Assembly: GCA_944376295.1 (NCBI GenBank)
Contig: CALWCE010000001.1
Span: 124,001 to 188,000, forward strand
Direction: 5' to 3'
Source of the DNA: an uncultured Clostridia bacterium
GTDB lineage: Bacteria; Bacillota; Clostridia; Christensenellales; Borkfalkiaceae
Length of the DNA: 64,000 bases
Under the pieces are notes generated by a model that was given only the letters and a program-made list of their open reading frames with translations, had not been told where the DNA came from and did not search any database. Of this stretch, positions 51,236 to 59,255 are shown piece after piece. Within the stretch, counting starts at the first letter, position 1, and the number at the start of each line of letters is the position of its first letter. The translations under genes and the position numbers were made by a program.

Positions 51236-51274
51236 AATATAGCACACTTAATACGGTCTGTCAAGAGTGTACTA
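51236..51274 (-). promoter_or_regulatory. Promoter and putative operator of the permease gene
   Basis: The -35 TTGACA (51259-51264) and -10 TATATT (51236-51241), 17-bp spacing. Half-sites TAGTACACT and AGTGTGCTA (plus-strand positions 51266-51274 and 51240-51248) form a near-perfect inverted repeat flanking the spacer, as for a dimeric repressor. The regulator is not in this window. Confidence 0.6.
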
Positions 51275-51286
51275 ATAAAACAGCAC

Positions 51287-51313
51287 AAAAAAAAGCGGCT
51301 CAATGCCGCTTTC
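51287..51313 (-). terminator. Intrinsic terminator of the P-type ATPase gene
   Basis: AAAGCGGC pairs with GCCGCTTT around a short loop, followed by a T8 run on the minus strand. Confidence 0.85.
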
Positions 51314-51333
51314 GGGAGGTTCGGATGCAAGGT

Positions 51334-53391
51334 TCAGATGCGTCCGCGCATGCGCAGGGAGTTGAGGACGGCGAGGAGCATGACGCCGACGTCGCCGAAC
51401 ACCGCCGCCCACAGCGGGATGAATCCCACGATGGACAAGACCATGAGCGCCGCCTTGATGGCGATGGAACCGATGATGTTCTGCATGACGATGCGCCGCG
51501 TCTTTTTCGCCGTCCGCATAGCTTTGGGGAGCCCTTTGAGGGAATCGGACGCGAGCACCATGTCGCTCGCTTCGATGGCGGCGTCGCTCCCGAGCCCGCC
51601 CATCGCCGCGGCGATGTCGCTTTCCGCCATCACGGGGGTATCGTTGATGCCGTCACCCACATAGAGGAGCGCGCCCTCCCCCTTGAGTGCCCGCGCGGCG
51701 AGCGGCTTTTCTTCGGGCAGGAGCCCCGCTTTGAGCTCGTCCACGGGGAGCCCCGAAAGGGCAGCTTTCGCCCGCTCTTCGGTGTCGCCCGAAAGCACGG
51801 CGATCTTCTTGACGCCCGCCCCTTTGAGCCCTTTGAGCGCCTCTTCGGCGTCCGGGCGCAGCTTATCTTCGAGCTCTGCATAGCCGACGAACGCCCCGTC
51901 CTCCGCGCAGAACACGACGGCGTGCGGGCTTTGGAGTTCGGGAAGGGCGATAGAATGCTCTTCCATCAGCCGTCTGCTCCCCACGAGCACCTCTCTTCCT
52001 TCGATGTCGGCGGCAAGCCCCATGCCCGCGATCTCCTGAACGTTCTTCGCATGGAAGGGCGTCTCCGCACTGCGGAAGGCTTCGGCGAAGGGATGGGAAG
52101 AAGCGCGCTCCACGGCGGCGATGAGCGACAATGCGCGCTCCGAAGAACAGCCCGCGAGCGTGAATTTGCCCTCGGTGAGGGTACCCGTCTTATCGAAGGC
52201 AGCCGTCTGCACCTTGGAGAGCGTATCGAGGCACACCGCCCCTTTGCAGAGCACGCCGTGCTTTGCGAGCACGCCCACGCCCGAGAAATAGGTGAGCGGC
52301 ACCGAGATGATGAGCGCGCACGGGCAGGAGATGACGAGGAAGTTGAGCGCCGTCATGATCCACGGCGCGAAATCGAAGCCCGTAAAGAGCGGCGGCACCA
52401 CGGCAATGAGGACGGCGAGCCCCACGACGACGGGCGTGTAGATGCGCGCGAACTTGGTGATGAACTTTTCGGGCTTCGCCTTCTGCGAGGAAGCGTTTTC
52501 CACCATCTCCAAAATTTTGGCGACGGCGCTCTCCTCGGAGGGGCGTTCGACGCGCGCCGTCACGGCGTTGCCCGCGTTGAGGAAGCCCGCTAAAAGCTCC
52601 GCCCCCTCGCCGCACTCGCGGAGATAGCTCTCCCCCGTGATGGACTTGGTATCGAAGGCGCTCTCGCCCGAAAGCAGCGTGCAGTCGGCGGGCACCTTAT
52701 CCCCCTTGCGCAGGAGGATGACGTCCCCCTTCTTCAACTCCTCGGGCGCGACTTCGCGCTGCTCCTCCCCTTCGAGGAGGATGGCGCTGTCGCTCTTGAG
52801 CTCCATGAGTTTTGCGATCGCCCCGCGAGACGAGCCGACGGCGACCGCCTGCAGAAGTTCGCCGATCTCATACAGCAGCATGACGGCGGCGCCCTCCATG
52901 CCCTCGCCGAGGGCGAACGCCCCCACCGCCGCGATGAGCATCAGAAAGTTTTCGTCTAAAAGCAGGCTCAGGCGGAAGGAGCGGAAGAGCTTTGCAAAAT
53001 TCTTGCAGACGGTGAAAACGACTTCCCACCCCGCCGCCGCAAAGGAAGCGAGAAAGAGCGCAAGCGGCAGCCATTCGGGCACGCCGCCCACGAAATGCAA
53101 AATAAGCCCCGGCACAAAGAACGCCGCCGAGACCGCAATGGAGACGATCTCTTTCAAATGGCTCTCCTTCTTGCGGGGAGCGTTGCCGTCGACGATCTCC
53201 ACCTCCTCAAAGCCCGCAATGAGTTCGACCGCGCCCGAGAACGCCTCGGGCGTATTGTAGGAGAGCGTCACGCGCTGATTGATGAAATCGACCGCCGCCT
53301 CTTCGATGTCTTTGAGCTCTTCAAGCTCCTCTTTGAGTTCCGCCGCACAGGCAGCGCAATCCAGATTTTTGATGCGAATGACACGCCGCAT
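51334..53391 (-). CDS. Heavy-metal (Zn/Cd/Pb-type) P1B ATPase
   Basis: A 685-residue efflux ATPase with an N-terminal heavy-metal-associated domain (NLDCAACAAEL, Cys12 and Cys15), membrane helices from about 80, the actuator loop SITGES (250-255), the ion-binding ISCPCAL (Cys356/Cys358), phosphorylated Asp400 in FDKTGTLT, the SSHPFAEA histidine loop (HP), and GDGINDTPVM. The CPC plus HP pattern fits the ZntA/CadA group; copper-type signatures are absent. It exports Zn, Cd or Pb from the cytosol. The ATG at 53391 has GGAG upstream. An ArsR/SmtB-type operator overlaps the promoter; no such regulator is encoded next to it. Confidence 0.94.
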   Translation of the reverse strand: MRRVIRIKNLDCAACAAELKEELEELKDIEEAAVDFINQRVTLSYNTPEAFSGAVELIAGFEEVEIVDGNAPRKKESHLKEIVSIAVSAAFFVPGLILHFVGGVPEWLPLALFLASFAAAGWEVVFTVCKNFAKLFRSFRLSLLLDENFLMLIAAVGAFALGEGMEGAAVMLLYEIGELLQAVAVGSSRGAIAKLMELKSDSAILLEGEEQREVAPEELKKGDVILLRKGDKVPADCTLLSGESAFDTKSITGESYLRECGEGAELLAGFLNAGNAVTARVERPSEESAVAKILEMVENASSQKAKPEKFITKFARIYTPVVVGLAVLIAVVPPLFTGFDFAPWIMTALNFLVISCPCALIISVPLTYFSGVGVLAKHGVLCKGAVCLDTLSKVQTAAFDKTGTLTEGKFTLAGCSSERALSLIAAVERASSHPFAEAFRSAETPFHAKNVQEIAGMGLAADIEGREVLVGSRRLMEEHSIALPELQSPHAVVFCAEDGAFVGYAELEDKLRPDAEEALKGLKGAGVKKIAVLSGDTEERAKAALSGLPVDELKAGLLPEEKPLAARALKGEGALLYVGDGINDTPVMAESDIAAAMGGLGSDAAIEASDMVLASDSLKGLPKAMRTAKKTRRIVMQNIIGSIAIKAALMVLSIVGFIPLWAAVFGDVGVMLLAVLNSLRMRGRI

Positions 53392-53428
53392 ACCAAACTC
53401 CTTCGGACGAAAAACGCCCGTCAAACTA

Positions 53429-53477
53429 ATATTTGAACAACTATTCATATAATAGCACAAAGAAAGAGCGCCGTCAA
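53429..53477 (-). promoter_or_regulatory. Promoter with ArsR/SmtB-type operator for the metal ATPase
   Basis: The -35 TTGACG (53472-53477) and -10 TATTAT (53449-53454), 17-bp spacing. ATATGAATAGTTGTTCAAAT (minus strand, within 53429-53450) is an imperfect dyad of the TGAAyA/TrTTCA type bound by metal-sensing ArsR-family repressors, positioned over the start point. The -35 is also the loop of a small hairpin AGCGC/GCGCT (53467-53482). Confidence 0.7.
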
Positions 53478-53485
53478 GCGCTTTT

Positions 53486-54298
53486 TCAAAAATAAATGGA
53501 CTTTTCCGAAAAAAATCGGACGCCTTCGATGGCGGGAAGGCATTGAAGCCCCGTAAAGCACAGCTCCTTTGCGATGAGCTTTTGCCGCGTGAGGTGCTTT
53601 TCGCGGTTGAGGGCGCTATCGCCGTACTTGGTGTCGCCGAGAACGGGGTGCCCGATGTGCGCGAGGTGGGCGCGGATCTGATGCGTCTTGCCCGTGTGCA
53701 GGGTGACTTCGAGAAGGCTCAGCCCCTCTTTTTCTTTGAGGACGCGGTATTCGGTGACGATGGGCTCCCCTTTGGGGCGGTCGAAGATGCGCACGCGGGA
53801 AGAGGCGGCATCCTTCTGAAGATAGGCTTTGAGGACGGCATGCTTTTCCCGAAAGCTCCCCTTGACGAGGGCAAGATAGCGCTTTTCGGCGCGCCGCTCG
53901 CGAAAGGCTTTCCAAAGCTCGTCGGCGGCAGCTTGTGTTTTCGCAAAGATGAGAAGCCCTTCGGTGTTGCGGTCGAGGCGGTGCAAAAAGAAGCACTCCC
54001 CCTTCCGCAGGAGCGCCGAAAAGACTGCCTCCGACTGCACGCCGCTCTCCTTATCGCAGACGACGACGTTTTCATCCTCGTAAAGGACGGAAAACGCTTT
54101 CTTCCCTTCCTCGGCGGGCGTCAGGAAGTACTGCACTTTATCTCCCACATGAAGGGGCACGTCCTCCCCCACTTTGCCGCCGTTGACGCGCACGTCGCGG
54201 CGCTTCAAGAGGGCGCGGAAGGAAAAGGACGCCTGGGCGTCATGCGCGTCGGTGAAGTTTTTGAGCGAAGTTTCCTCGCTTACGGTGTATTCCCGCAC
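53486..54298 (-). CDS. RluA-family pseudouridine synthase with S4 domain
   Basis: A 270-residue protein with an N-terminal S4-like domain (FRALLKRRDVRVNGGKVGED), then the RluA fold with VLYEDENVVVCDKESG, the catalytic HRLDRNTEGLLIFAK (active-site Asp), KRYLALVKG and LHTGKTHQIRAHLAHIGHPV. It isomerises specific uridines in rRNA or tRNA; which position cannot be assigned. I choose the GTG at 54298 because GGGAGGACC lies 5 nt upstream. That places the first 59 nt inside the end of feoB in another frame. A more upstream TTG is in frame but lacks a site. Confidence 0.9.
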   Translation of the reverse strand: MREYTVSEETSLKNFTDAHDAQASFSFRALLKRRDVRVNGGKVGEDVPLHVGDKVQYFLTPAEEGKKAFSVLYEDENVVVCDKESGVQSEAVFSALLRKGECFFLHRLDRNTEGLLIFAKTQAAADELWKAFRERRAEKRYLALVKGSFREKHAVLKAYLQKDAASSRVRIFDRPKGEPIVTEYRVLKEKEGLSLLEVTLHTGKTHQIRAHLAHIGHPVLGDTKYGDSALNREKHLTRQKLIAKELCFTGLQCLPAIEGVRFFSEKSIYF

Positions 54299-56072
54299 GG
54301 AAGGTCCTCCCAAAGGCAAAGATGAGAATGACGGCGGCGATGAGCGGCAGGACCGCCGAAGCGCCGAGGCCCGTCAGAAAATAGACGAAATAACTCAGAA
54401 GCAGCGCGCCCGCCGTCTCTGCAACGGCATAGAGAAGGGCGGGCTTTGCGCCCACTTCGCGCGCGGCAGCCGCCACGGCAGAGACGCAGGGCGAAGAGGC
54501 GAGTACGAACACGGCGAGGGCGAACGCGCTCCTCGCGCCGTAAGGGAAGACGGGGAAGAAGAGCTCCAGACTTGCCGCGACGTTCTCTTTGGCGACGAGC
54601 CCCGAGAGCGCCGCATAGGCGACGCGCCAATCTTCCATGCCGACGGGCGCGAACAGCCATCTGAGCCCGCCGCACAGATGCGCCAGCATGCTCTCTTCGA
54701 CGGGAACGAAGCGGAAGCATAAGTCGAAGGAGGAGAGCAGCCACGAGGCGATGAAGAACGCCAAGATGACCGTCCCGAGCTTTATTATAAACTGTTTGAG
54801 CTGAAAACACAAGGCTTTTGCAACGATCTTCGCCTCGGGGAGCTGCAGCGGCGCAAATTCGAGCACGAAGGGCGCGCCCTTCTCCCCGCCTAAAAACAGG
54901 AGCACGGCAAAGCTCAGCCCCGCGCCGAGGACATACAGAAGGAGCGCCGCCAAAAACTGATCTTGAAAAAAAGACGAAGCGAGCGTGAGATAGACGGGGA
55001 GCTTTGCGCTGCACGAGAGATAGGGAAGGCACCAAATGACGCGGCGCTGCATCCTTTTGTCGTCGAGACCGCGCGTCGAGAGGATGGCAGCCGCCGTACA
55101 GCCGAACCCCATCAGAAGGGAAAAGACTGCCCGCCCGCTCAGCCCCGCGCGCGAGAGAGTGCCGTCCGTAAAGAAGGCGAGGCGGGATAAGAGCCCGCTC
55201 TCTTCGAGCAGCGACAAAAAGAGAAAGAGCATGCCGATCTGCGGCAAAAAGCACAGGACGCCGCCCACGCCCCCGACGAGCCCCTCCCCCACGAAGGAAC
55301 AAAGCACGGGCGACGCGATATGCGTTTGAAGCGCCCCTTTGATCTGAAAGATCAGCGCTTCGGCGAACCCCTTTAAAAGCCCGCCCGGCCCCACAGGCGA
55401 AAAGGTGAGAAAGAACGCCGCCGCAAGCAGGAGCGCGAACACCGCGCACGCCGCCGCGGGGTGCAGGAGAAAGCGGTCGAATTTCGTAAGCCGCACGGGG
55501 GCGCGCGTGTAGACTTCTTTCGGGAGCGGGCGCCCTTCTGCCGAAGCCGCGCGAGGCTGTCCTGCCCGCAGCAGCGCTTCGCCCACCCTTTCGCGCAGCT
55601 CGCGGGGAGGAACGCCCTCCGCACTCAGAACGGGGATGCCCAGAATGCGTTCGAGCTCGCGTTCTTCGAGCGTCCCCCCCTGCCGAACGAACTGCCGCTT
55701 TTTCGTGAGCACCAGAAAGGCGCGCCTTCCTTTGGCAAGCGCGGAAAGGAGCGCAAGGCTGCGGGGGAGCGCCGCGCACTCCGAGACGAGGCACACGACG
55801 CCCTCGGGGTGCTCGTTGAGATAGGCACAGGCGGCGCGCTCCTCCATGCTGAGGCCGTCGGCGGAATAGACGCCGGGAAGATCGGCTATCTTCACCCTGT
55901 TCCCCGAAAGCAGCGCTTCCCCTTCGAGCGCGCTCACCGTGACGCCGTGCCAGTTCCCGACGCGCGCATGCCCGCCCGTGAGCGCGTTAAAAAGCGTGCT
56001 CTTGCCCGCATTGGGATTACCGAGAAGGAGGAGTTTGAAAGGCGCCTCTTTCACCGTTCCGCTTTCACGCAC
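54240..56072 (-). CDS. feoB: Ferrous iron transporter B, compact variant
   Basis: A 610-residue protein, somewhat short for FeoB. The N-terminal G domain has G1 GNPNAGKST (18-26), a G2 region VGNWHGVTV and G3 DLPG (64-67). The expected N-x-x-D guanine-specificity motif is replaced by VLTKKRQ (121-127). The membrane part has the FeoB-typical LMGFGCTAAAILSTRGL, CLPYLSCSAKLPVYLTL and GLVAKENVAASL segments, about nine helices. FeoB imports Fe(II). The start is the GTG at 56072, with GGAAGGAGG 8 nt upstream, overlapping feoA by 22 nt. The downstream pseudouridine synthase overlaps its 3' end. Confidence 0.9.
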   Translation of the reverse strand: MRESGTVKEAPFKLLLLGNPNAGKSTLFNALTGGHARVGNWHGVTVSALEGEALLSGNRVKIADLPGVYSADGLSMEERAACAYLNEHPEGVVCLVSECAALPRSLALLSALAKGRRAFLVLTKKRQFVRQGGTLEERELERILGIPVLSAEGVPPRELRERVGEALLRAGQPRAASAEGRPLPKEVYTRAPVRLTKFDRFLLHPAAACAVFALLLAAAFFLTFSPVGPGGLLKGFAEALIFQIKGALQTHIASPVLCSFVGEGLVGGVGGVLCFLPQIGMLFLFLSLLEESGLLSRLAFFTDGTLSRAGLSGRAVFSLLMGFGCTAAAILSTRGLDDKRMQRRVIWCLPYLSCSAKLPVYLTLASSFFQDQFLAALLLYVLGAGLSFAVLLFLGGEKGAPFVLEFAPLQLPEAKIVAKALCFQLKQFIIKLGTVILAFFIASWLLSSFDLCFRFVPVEESMLAHLCGGLRWLFAPVGMEDWRVAYAALSGLVAKENVAASLELFFPVFPYGARSAFALAVFVLASSPCVSAVAAAAREVGAKPALLYAVAETAGALLLSYFVYFLTGLGASAVLPLIAAVILIFAFGRTFRAGIHRKRGNFAQKLHRRA

Positions 56073-56281
56073 GATGCCGCCTCCTTCCCGAGCGCAAAGA
56101 CGCTCTCCTCTGTTGCGACAAGATAGGTGCGTCTGAGGGGCGAGACGCGAAGGAGCGTCACCTCTTCCCCGGGGCGCACGCCGAGCGCCGCAAGACGGGA
56201 GCGGAGCGCGCCCTCCCCTTCCACTTCGGCGACTTTGGCGCGCATCCCCTTGGAAAGCGAAGTGATCGGGCAAACTGACAT
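56051..56281 (-). CDS. feoA: FeoA-domain protein
   Basis: This 76-residue SH3-like FeoA protein has SLSKGMRAKVAEVEGEG, RSRLAALGVRPGEEVTLL and the C-terminal EESVFALGKEAASCV, the normal FeoA pattern. FeoA is a small cytosolic accessory of FeoB. The ATG at 56281 has CCGGAGGTGG-like purines (GGAGGTGGCTT) upstream. It overlaps feoB by 22 nt, so the pair is translationally coupled. No Fur box was recognised, and no clear promoter was found in the 60 nt between it and the preceding terminator. Confidence 0.92.
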   Translation of the reverse strand: MSVCPITSLSKGMRAKVAEVEGEGALRSRLAALGVRPGEEVTLLRVSPLRRTYLVATEESVFALGKEAASCVKAER

Positions 56282-56342
56282 AAGCCACCTCCGAACGCTG
56301 CGCGTCCGCCTCTGCTTCCTGCCGCAGCGGGCGCGCCTCAAA

Positions 56343-56384
56343 AATAAAAAATGCGGGAAAGGCAATTTTTATGCCCCTCCCGCA
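56343..56384 (-). terminator. Intrinsic terminator after the DUF378 gene
   Basis: TGCGGGA pairs with TCCCGCA, extended by GGC/GCC, with a T6 run on the minus strand. It stands just upstream of feoA. Confidence 0.8.
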
Positions 56385-56402
56385 CTTTGCGTGCCCGTTT
56401 TT

Positions 56403-56648
56403 TTAGTGACCGTGCTGTTCGCGCGCCACGCGGTCGCCCTGCAATTTGAGCATCCCGTTCGTGATGATGGGCGAGATGATCAGCCAGATCGCGGCGAGCG
56501 CGATGAGCGAATAGACGATGATGGAACCGATCGTGCGGGGCCCCTGAAAGACTGCCGAGACAAGGTTGAAGTCGAACAGCCCGAAGATGCCCCAGTTAAG
56601 CGCTCCCACGAGCACCAGAATATAAGAGATCAAGTTTGCAATGACCAT
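56403..56648 (-). CDS. DUF378-family small membrane protein
   Basis: This 81-residue protein has two transmembrane segments (about 4-24 and 42-63) and the family-defining LVGALNWGIFGLFDFNLVSA near the N-terminus. DUF378 proteins (YuzA-like) have no established function. The tail is hydrophilic (GDRVAREQHGH). The ATG at 56648 has CAGGAGGTATCC upstream. It has its own terminator; no confident promoter was seen in the 120 nt upstream. Confidence 0.88.
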   Translation of the reverse strand: MVIANLISYILVLVGALNWGIFGLFDFNLVSAVFQGPRTIGSIIVYSLIALAAIWLIISPIITNGMLKLQGDRVAREQHGH

Positions 56649-56706
56649 CGGATACCTCCTGCCATGCAGTATGCGCGGGGCGTCCTTTTTTATGCGGCGG
56701 CGGTAT

Positions 56707-56742
56707 GCAAAGAGGCACCGCGCTGCCGCAGTGCCTCTTTGC
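56707..56742 (-). terminator. Strong hairpin after the 757-aa surface protein gene
   Basis: GCAAAGAGGCAC and GTGCCTCTTTGC form a perfect 12-bp stem with a GC-rich loop. There is no T-run on the minus strand, so it may be a weak terminator or an mRNA-stabilising 3' end. Confidence 0.6.
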
Positions 56743-56770
56743 TATTCAAAATTGATGAGTCCTGTCAAAT

Positions 56771-59044
56771 TCAGTCCTTCTTTTCCTCATCGTCTTTGGA
56801 CTTCTTCACGCCCTTGAGCGACCTCACGTCCACTTCGTCCACGCTCTTCTTCGGCTTGATGACGAAGAGCACGACGAGCGCGATGAGAAGCACGCCGGAG
56901 ATGCAGAACAGCACGACTGCCGCCACGTTGTTTTCCAGCCAGTACGTCGCGTCGGGCAGCGTATCGATGGGGTTGCGCACATCGATGACCTGATATGCCG
57001 TCACGGTATGCCCGGGCATGGAGGGCTCGGTCACGGTGAGCTTGACCACATAATAGCCTGCCTCGTTGGGAACGAACGTCACATCCTCCGCATCCCAATG
57101 ATAGCGGTTGTCGGTGCGGTCCCAAAGGGAGTCGTCCTCATCGATCTCGCTGTTGTAGGGATCGATCTTGAGGAGGTATTCCGCCCAATCGCTGTCAAAG
57201 TATTCCTTCGCGTTCTCGACCAGGTCGGAATAGGACGCGCCCTGAAGTTCGGAGGGAAGAGCGTTCTCGTCCAGACGGAAGAGCTCGTATTTCGCTTCGT
57301 AACCGGGAACGGCAATGATCTCGAAGTCTTCGACCTCATACGTCGTATCGCGGTAACCGAGCGCCTGTTCCTCGGGATCGGTGACGCGCGCGCCGTCATA
57401 GCCGACCGAGAAGGAGAATTCGGGGATCTCTTCGATCTCCCAGACGTTGCTGCTCGTGACTTCGACCAGCTTGCCGTCGAGATAGTACTTCATCTCGTTA
57501 TCGGCGGCATCCCTTGCGATCACGCGGAACACATATTCGCCGGGCTCGTCGATCTCGAACCGCAGTCGGTTATAGGCGAGAGAGGTCGCGGAAGACGCCG
57601 TATCGTCCGCCGTCTGGCTCTGCGAATAGTAATAGATATAGAACGTGAGATCGCGGTAATCGCAGGTGCTGCTCGAGATGAGACCGCGCATGGAGGGCAG
57701 ATAGAAATATGCGCCGTCGCCCGCGCTTGCCTTCTCCGCAGCCGCGTCGACCTGACGCTGATACTCTGCGGCGAGCACGTCGAGGAGCGCTTCCTCTCTG
57801 TCGCCGTTGCCGTTCACGTCTTCCGCGTCGGCATCCTTCACGTTTTCCCCGCTCGGACGGCCGTCTTCGGTCGTCTCGGTCGCGGTGAGGCCGGTATAGA
57901 CGGGGCCCTCCTGCGCACGGTCCACCAGAATGAACCCGAGCTCGGTCTCACCCGAGCCGAAGGAGACGGAAGCCCCCTCCGCCGCATACCAGACGAGATA
58001 GACGGGAGCTTCGTCCTCATCCGCGCCGTCGCGGCCGTCGTCGAGCGTGAAGCGGATGGAGACATACTGTACTTCCTCTTCCCCGGCATCGTCCGAAGGC
58101 ATGAACCAGGTAGAAGTGGTCAGCGTCTTATAATCGTCGTCGGTGGGAACGTGGACGCCGCCCTCGCCGTCGATCTCCGCCACATAGTACTCGCGGGAGA
58201 CGGTCACGGATGCGTCGCACACGTCGATCGCCTCATAATCGAGGCTGAACTTGCTGCCGAGACGGAAGGGATAGACTTCGCTGTTGAGGACGAGCACGGG
58301 CGCCGTATCATCCACGACGTAGCCGTCCTCATTGAGTTTGAACGACTGCCCGTTGAGCTGTTTGACGAGCACCACAAGGGTCTCGCCGGCGTAGGCGGTC
58401 GCCTCGAAGGTGACGGGCGTCCTCGGCGTATCGGATGCCGAGGAGAGGTATTCCATATAATAACCGCCGATGTTGGTGAAGACGCCGGCTTTCGTTCCGT
58501 TCACATAGACGGCGAATTCCCCGCTCGCGCAGTCTTCTTCATCCATGCTCACCACGACGTCGCCCGAAAGATCGACGGCGACTTCCTCGCCCTTTTCGCC
58601 CTGTGCGTTGACGACAACGGCGCGGGAGCCGTCCTCATCGTGCAGGAAGACGAGGGAATTTTCGGAAACTTCCTCTTCCGAAACATTTTCTTCTTCTCCC
58701 TGGAAGGTGAGCGTGTATTCGGTAAAGTTCAGCTCGGGGAAGGCGAGCGTGAGGGAGAAGTAACTTGCTTCCCTCGCGGCGGCGAACCACTTGAGCGCAA
58801 GGTCGCGGCGGTAGAACGCGGACGACGTGTTGACGGAATGCGTGAACGAGATGTATTCCGCCCCGTCGTCCTCGGTGCGGGAGACGGTCGTATTCGACCC
58901 CGCCGAGAAAATGTTCGTCGGCGCATACTCCTCAGCCGAAACGGCAGCGCGGGGCATGGCCATGCCCGCCGCCAGGCTCAAAAACAGCGCCAAAAGAAAG
59001 CTGAGCGCCGCAATGGTGATCGTACGAAATTTACTCTTAGTCAT
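56771..59044 (-). CDS. Secreted, membrane-anchored surface protein (757 aa), function unknown
   Basis: There is a signal peptide (MTKSKFRTITIAALSFLLAL, hydrophobic to about 35, likely cleaved after AVSA), an acidic extracellular region of ~670 residues, one C-terminal membrane helix (VAAVVLFCISGVLLIALVVL, about 710-732) and a Lys/Asp-rich cytosolic tail. Ig-like features appear in the middle (EPGEYVFRVIARDAADNEMKY, EAGYYVVKLTVTEPSMPGH). There is no LPXTG and no recognisable enzyme. The topology resembles the giant protein at 12.1-26.2 kb. The ATG at 59044 has GGAGCTGG upstream. The leader is about 100 nt and the gene is monocistronic. Confidence 0.75.
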   Translation of the reverse strand: MTKSKFRTITIAALSFLLALFLSLAAGMAMPRAAVSAEEYAPTNIFSAGSNTTVSRTEDDGAEYISFTHSVNTSSAFYRRDLALKWFAAAREASYFSLTLAFPELNFTEYTLTFQGEEENVSEEEVSENSLVFLHDEDGSRAVVVNAQGEKGEEVAVDLSGDVVVSMDEEDCASGEFAVYVNGTKAGVFTNIGGYYMEYLSSASDTPRTPVTFEATAYAGETLVVLVKQLNGQSFKLNEDGYVVDDTAPVLVLNSEVYPFRLGSKFSLDYEAIDVCDASVTVSREYYVAEIDGEGGVHVPTDDDYKTLTTSTWFMPSDDAGEEEVQYVSIRFTLDDGRDGADEDEAPVYLVWYAAEGASVSFGSGETELGFILVDRAQEGPVYTGLTATETTEDGRPSGENVKDADAEDVNGNGDREEALLDVLAAEYQRQVDAAAEKASAGDGAYFYLPSMRGLISSSTCDYRDLTFYIYYYSQSQTADDTASSATSLAYNRLRFEIDEPGEYVFRVIARDAADNEMKYYLDGKLVEVTSSNVWEIEEIPEFSFSVGYDGARVTDPEEQALGYRDTTYEVEDFEIIAVPGYEAKYELFRLDENALPSELQGASYSDLVENAKEYFDSDWAEYLLKIDPYNSEIDEDDSLWDRTDNRYHWDAEDVTFVPNEAGYYVVKLTVTEPSMPGHTVTAYQVIDVRNPIDTLPDATYWLENNVAAVVLFCISGVLLIALVVLFVIKPKKSVDEVDVRSLKGVKKSKDDEEKKD

Positions 59045-59150
59045 GTAACCAGCTCCGTGCGGACGCGGGCGTCCGCAAAGTGTTCTTGCATTCGGGGAGA
59101 TCCCCCAAATATGGTGCGCACGGTGAGCCCGATAGCGCATTCACCCAACT

Positions 59151-59179
59151 ATTTTACACAAAATTACTGCCCCCGTCAA
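59151..59179 (-). promoter_or_regulatory. Sigma-A promoter of the 757-aa surface protein gene
   Basis: TTGACG (59174-59179) and TAAAAT (59151-59156), 17-bp spacing on the minus strand. Confidence 0.75.
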
Positions 59180-59255
59180 GCGGTAACAAGCCGTCTTGAC
59201 AAGAAAATTAAATTTTCACCCGCCGTAAGGAGGGCGGCGCGCAAAAACGCGGCTC

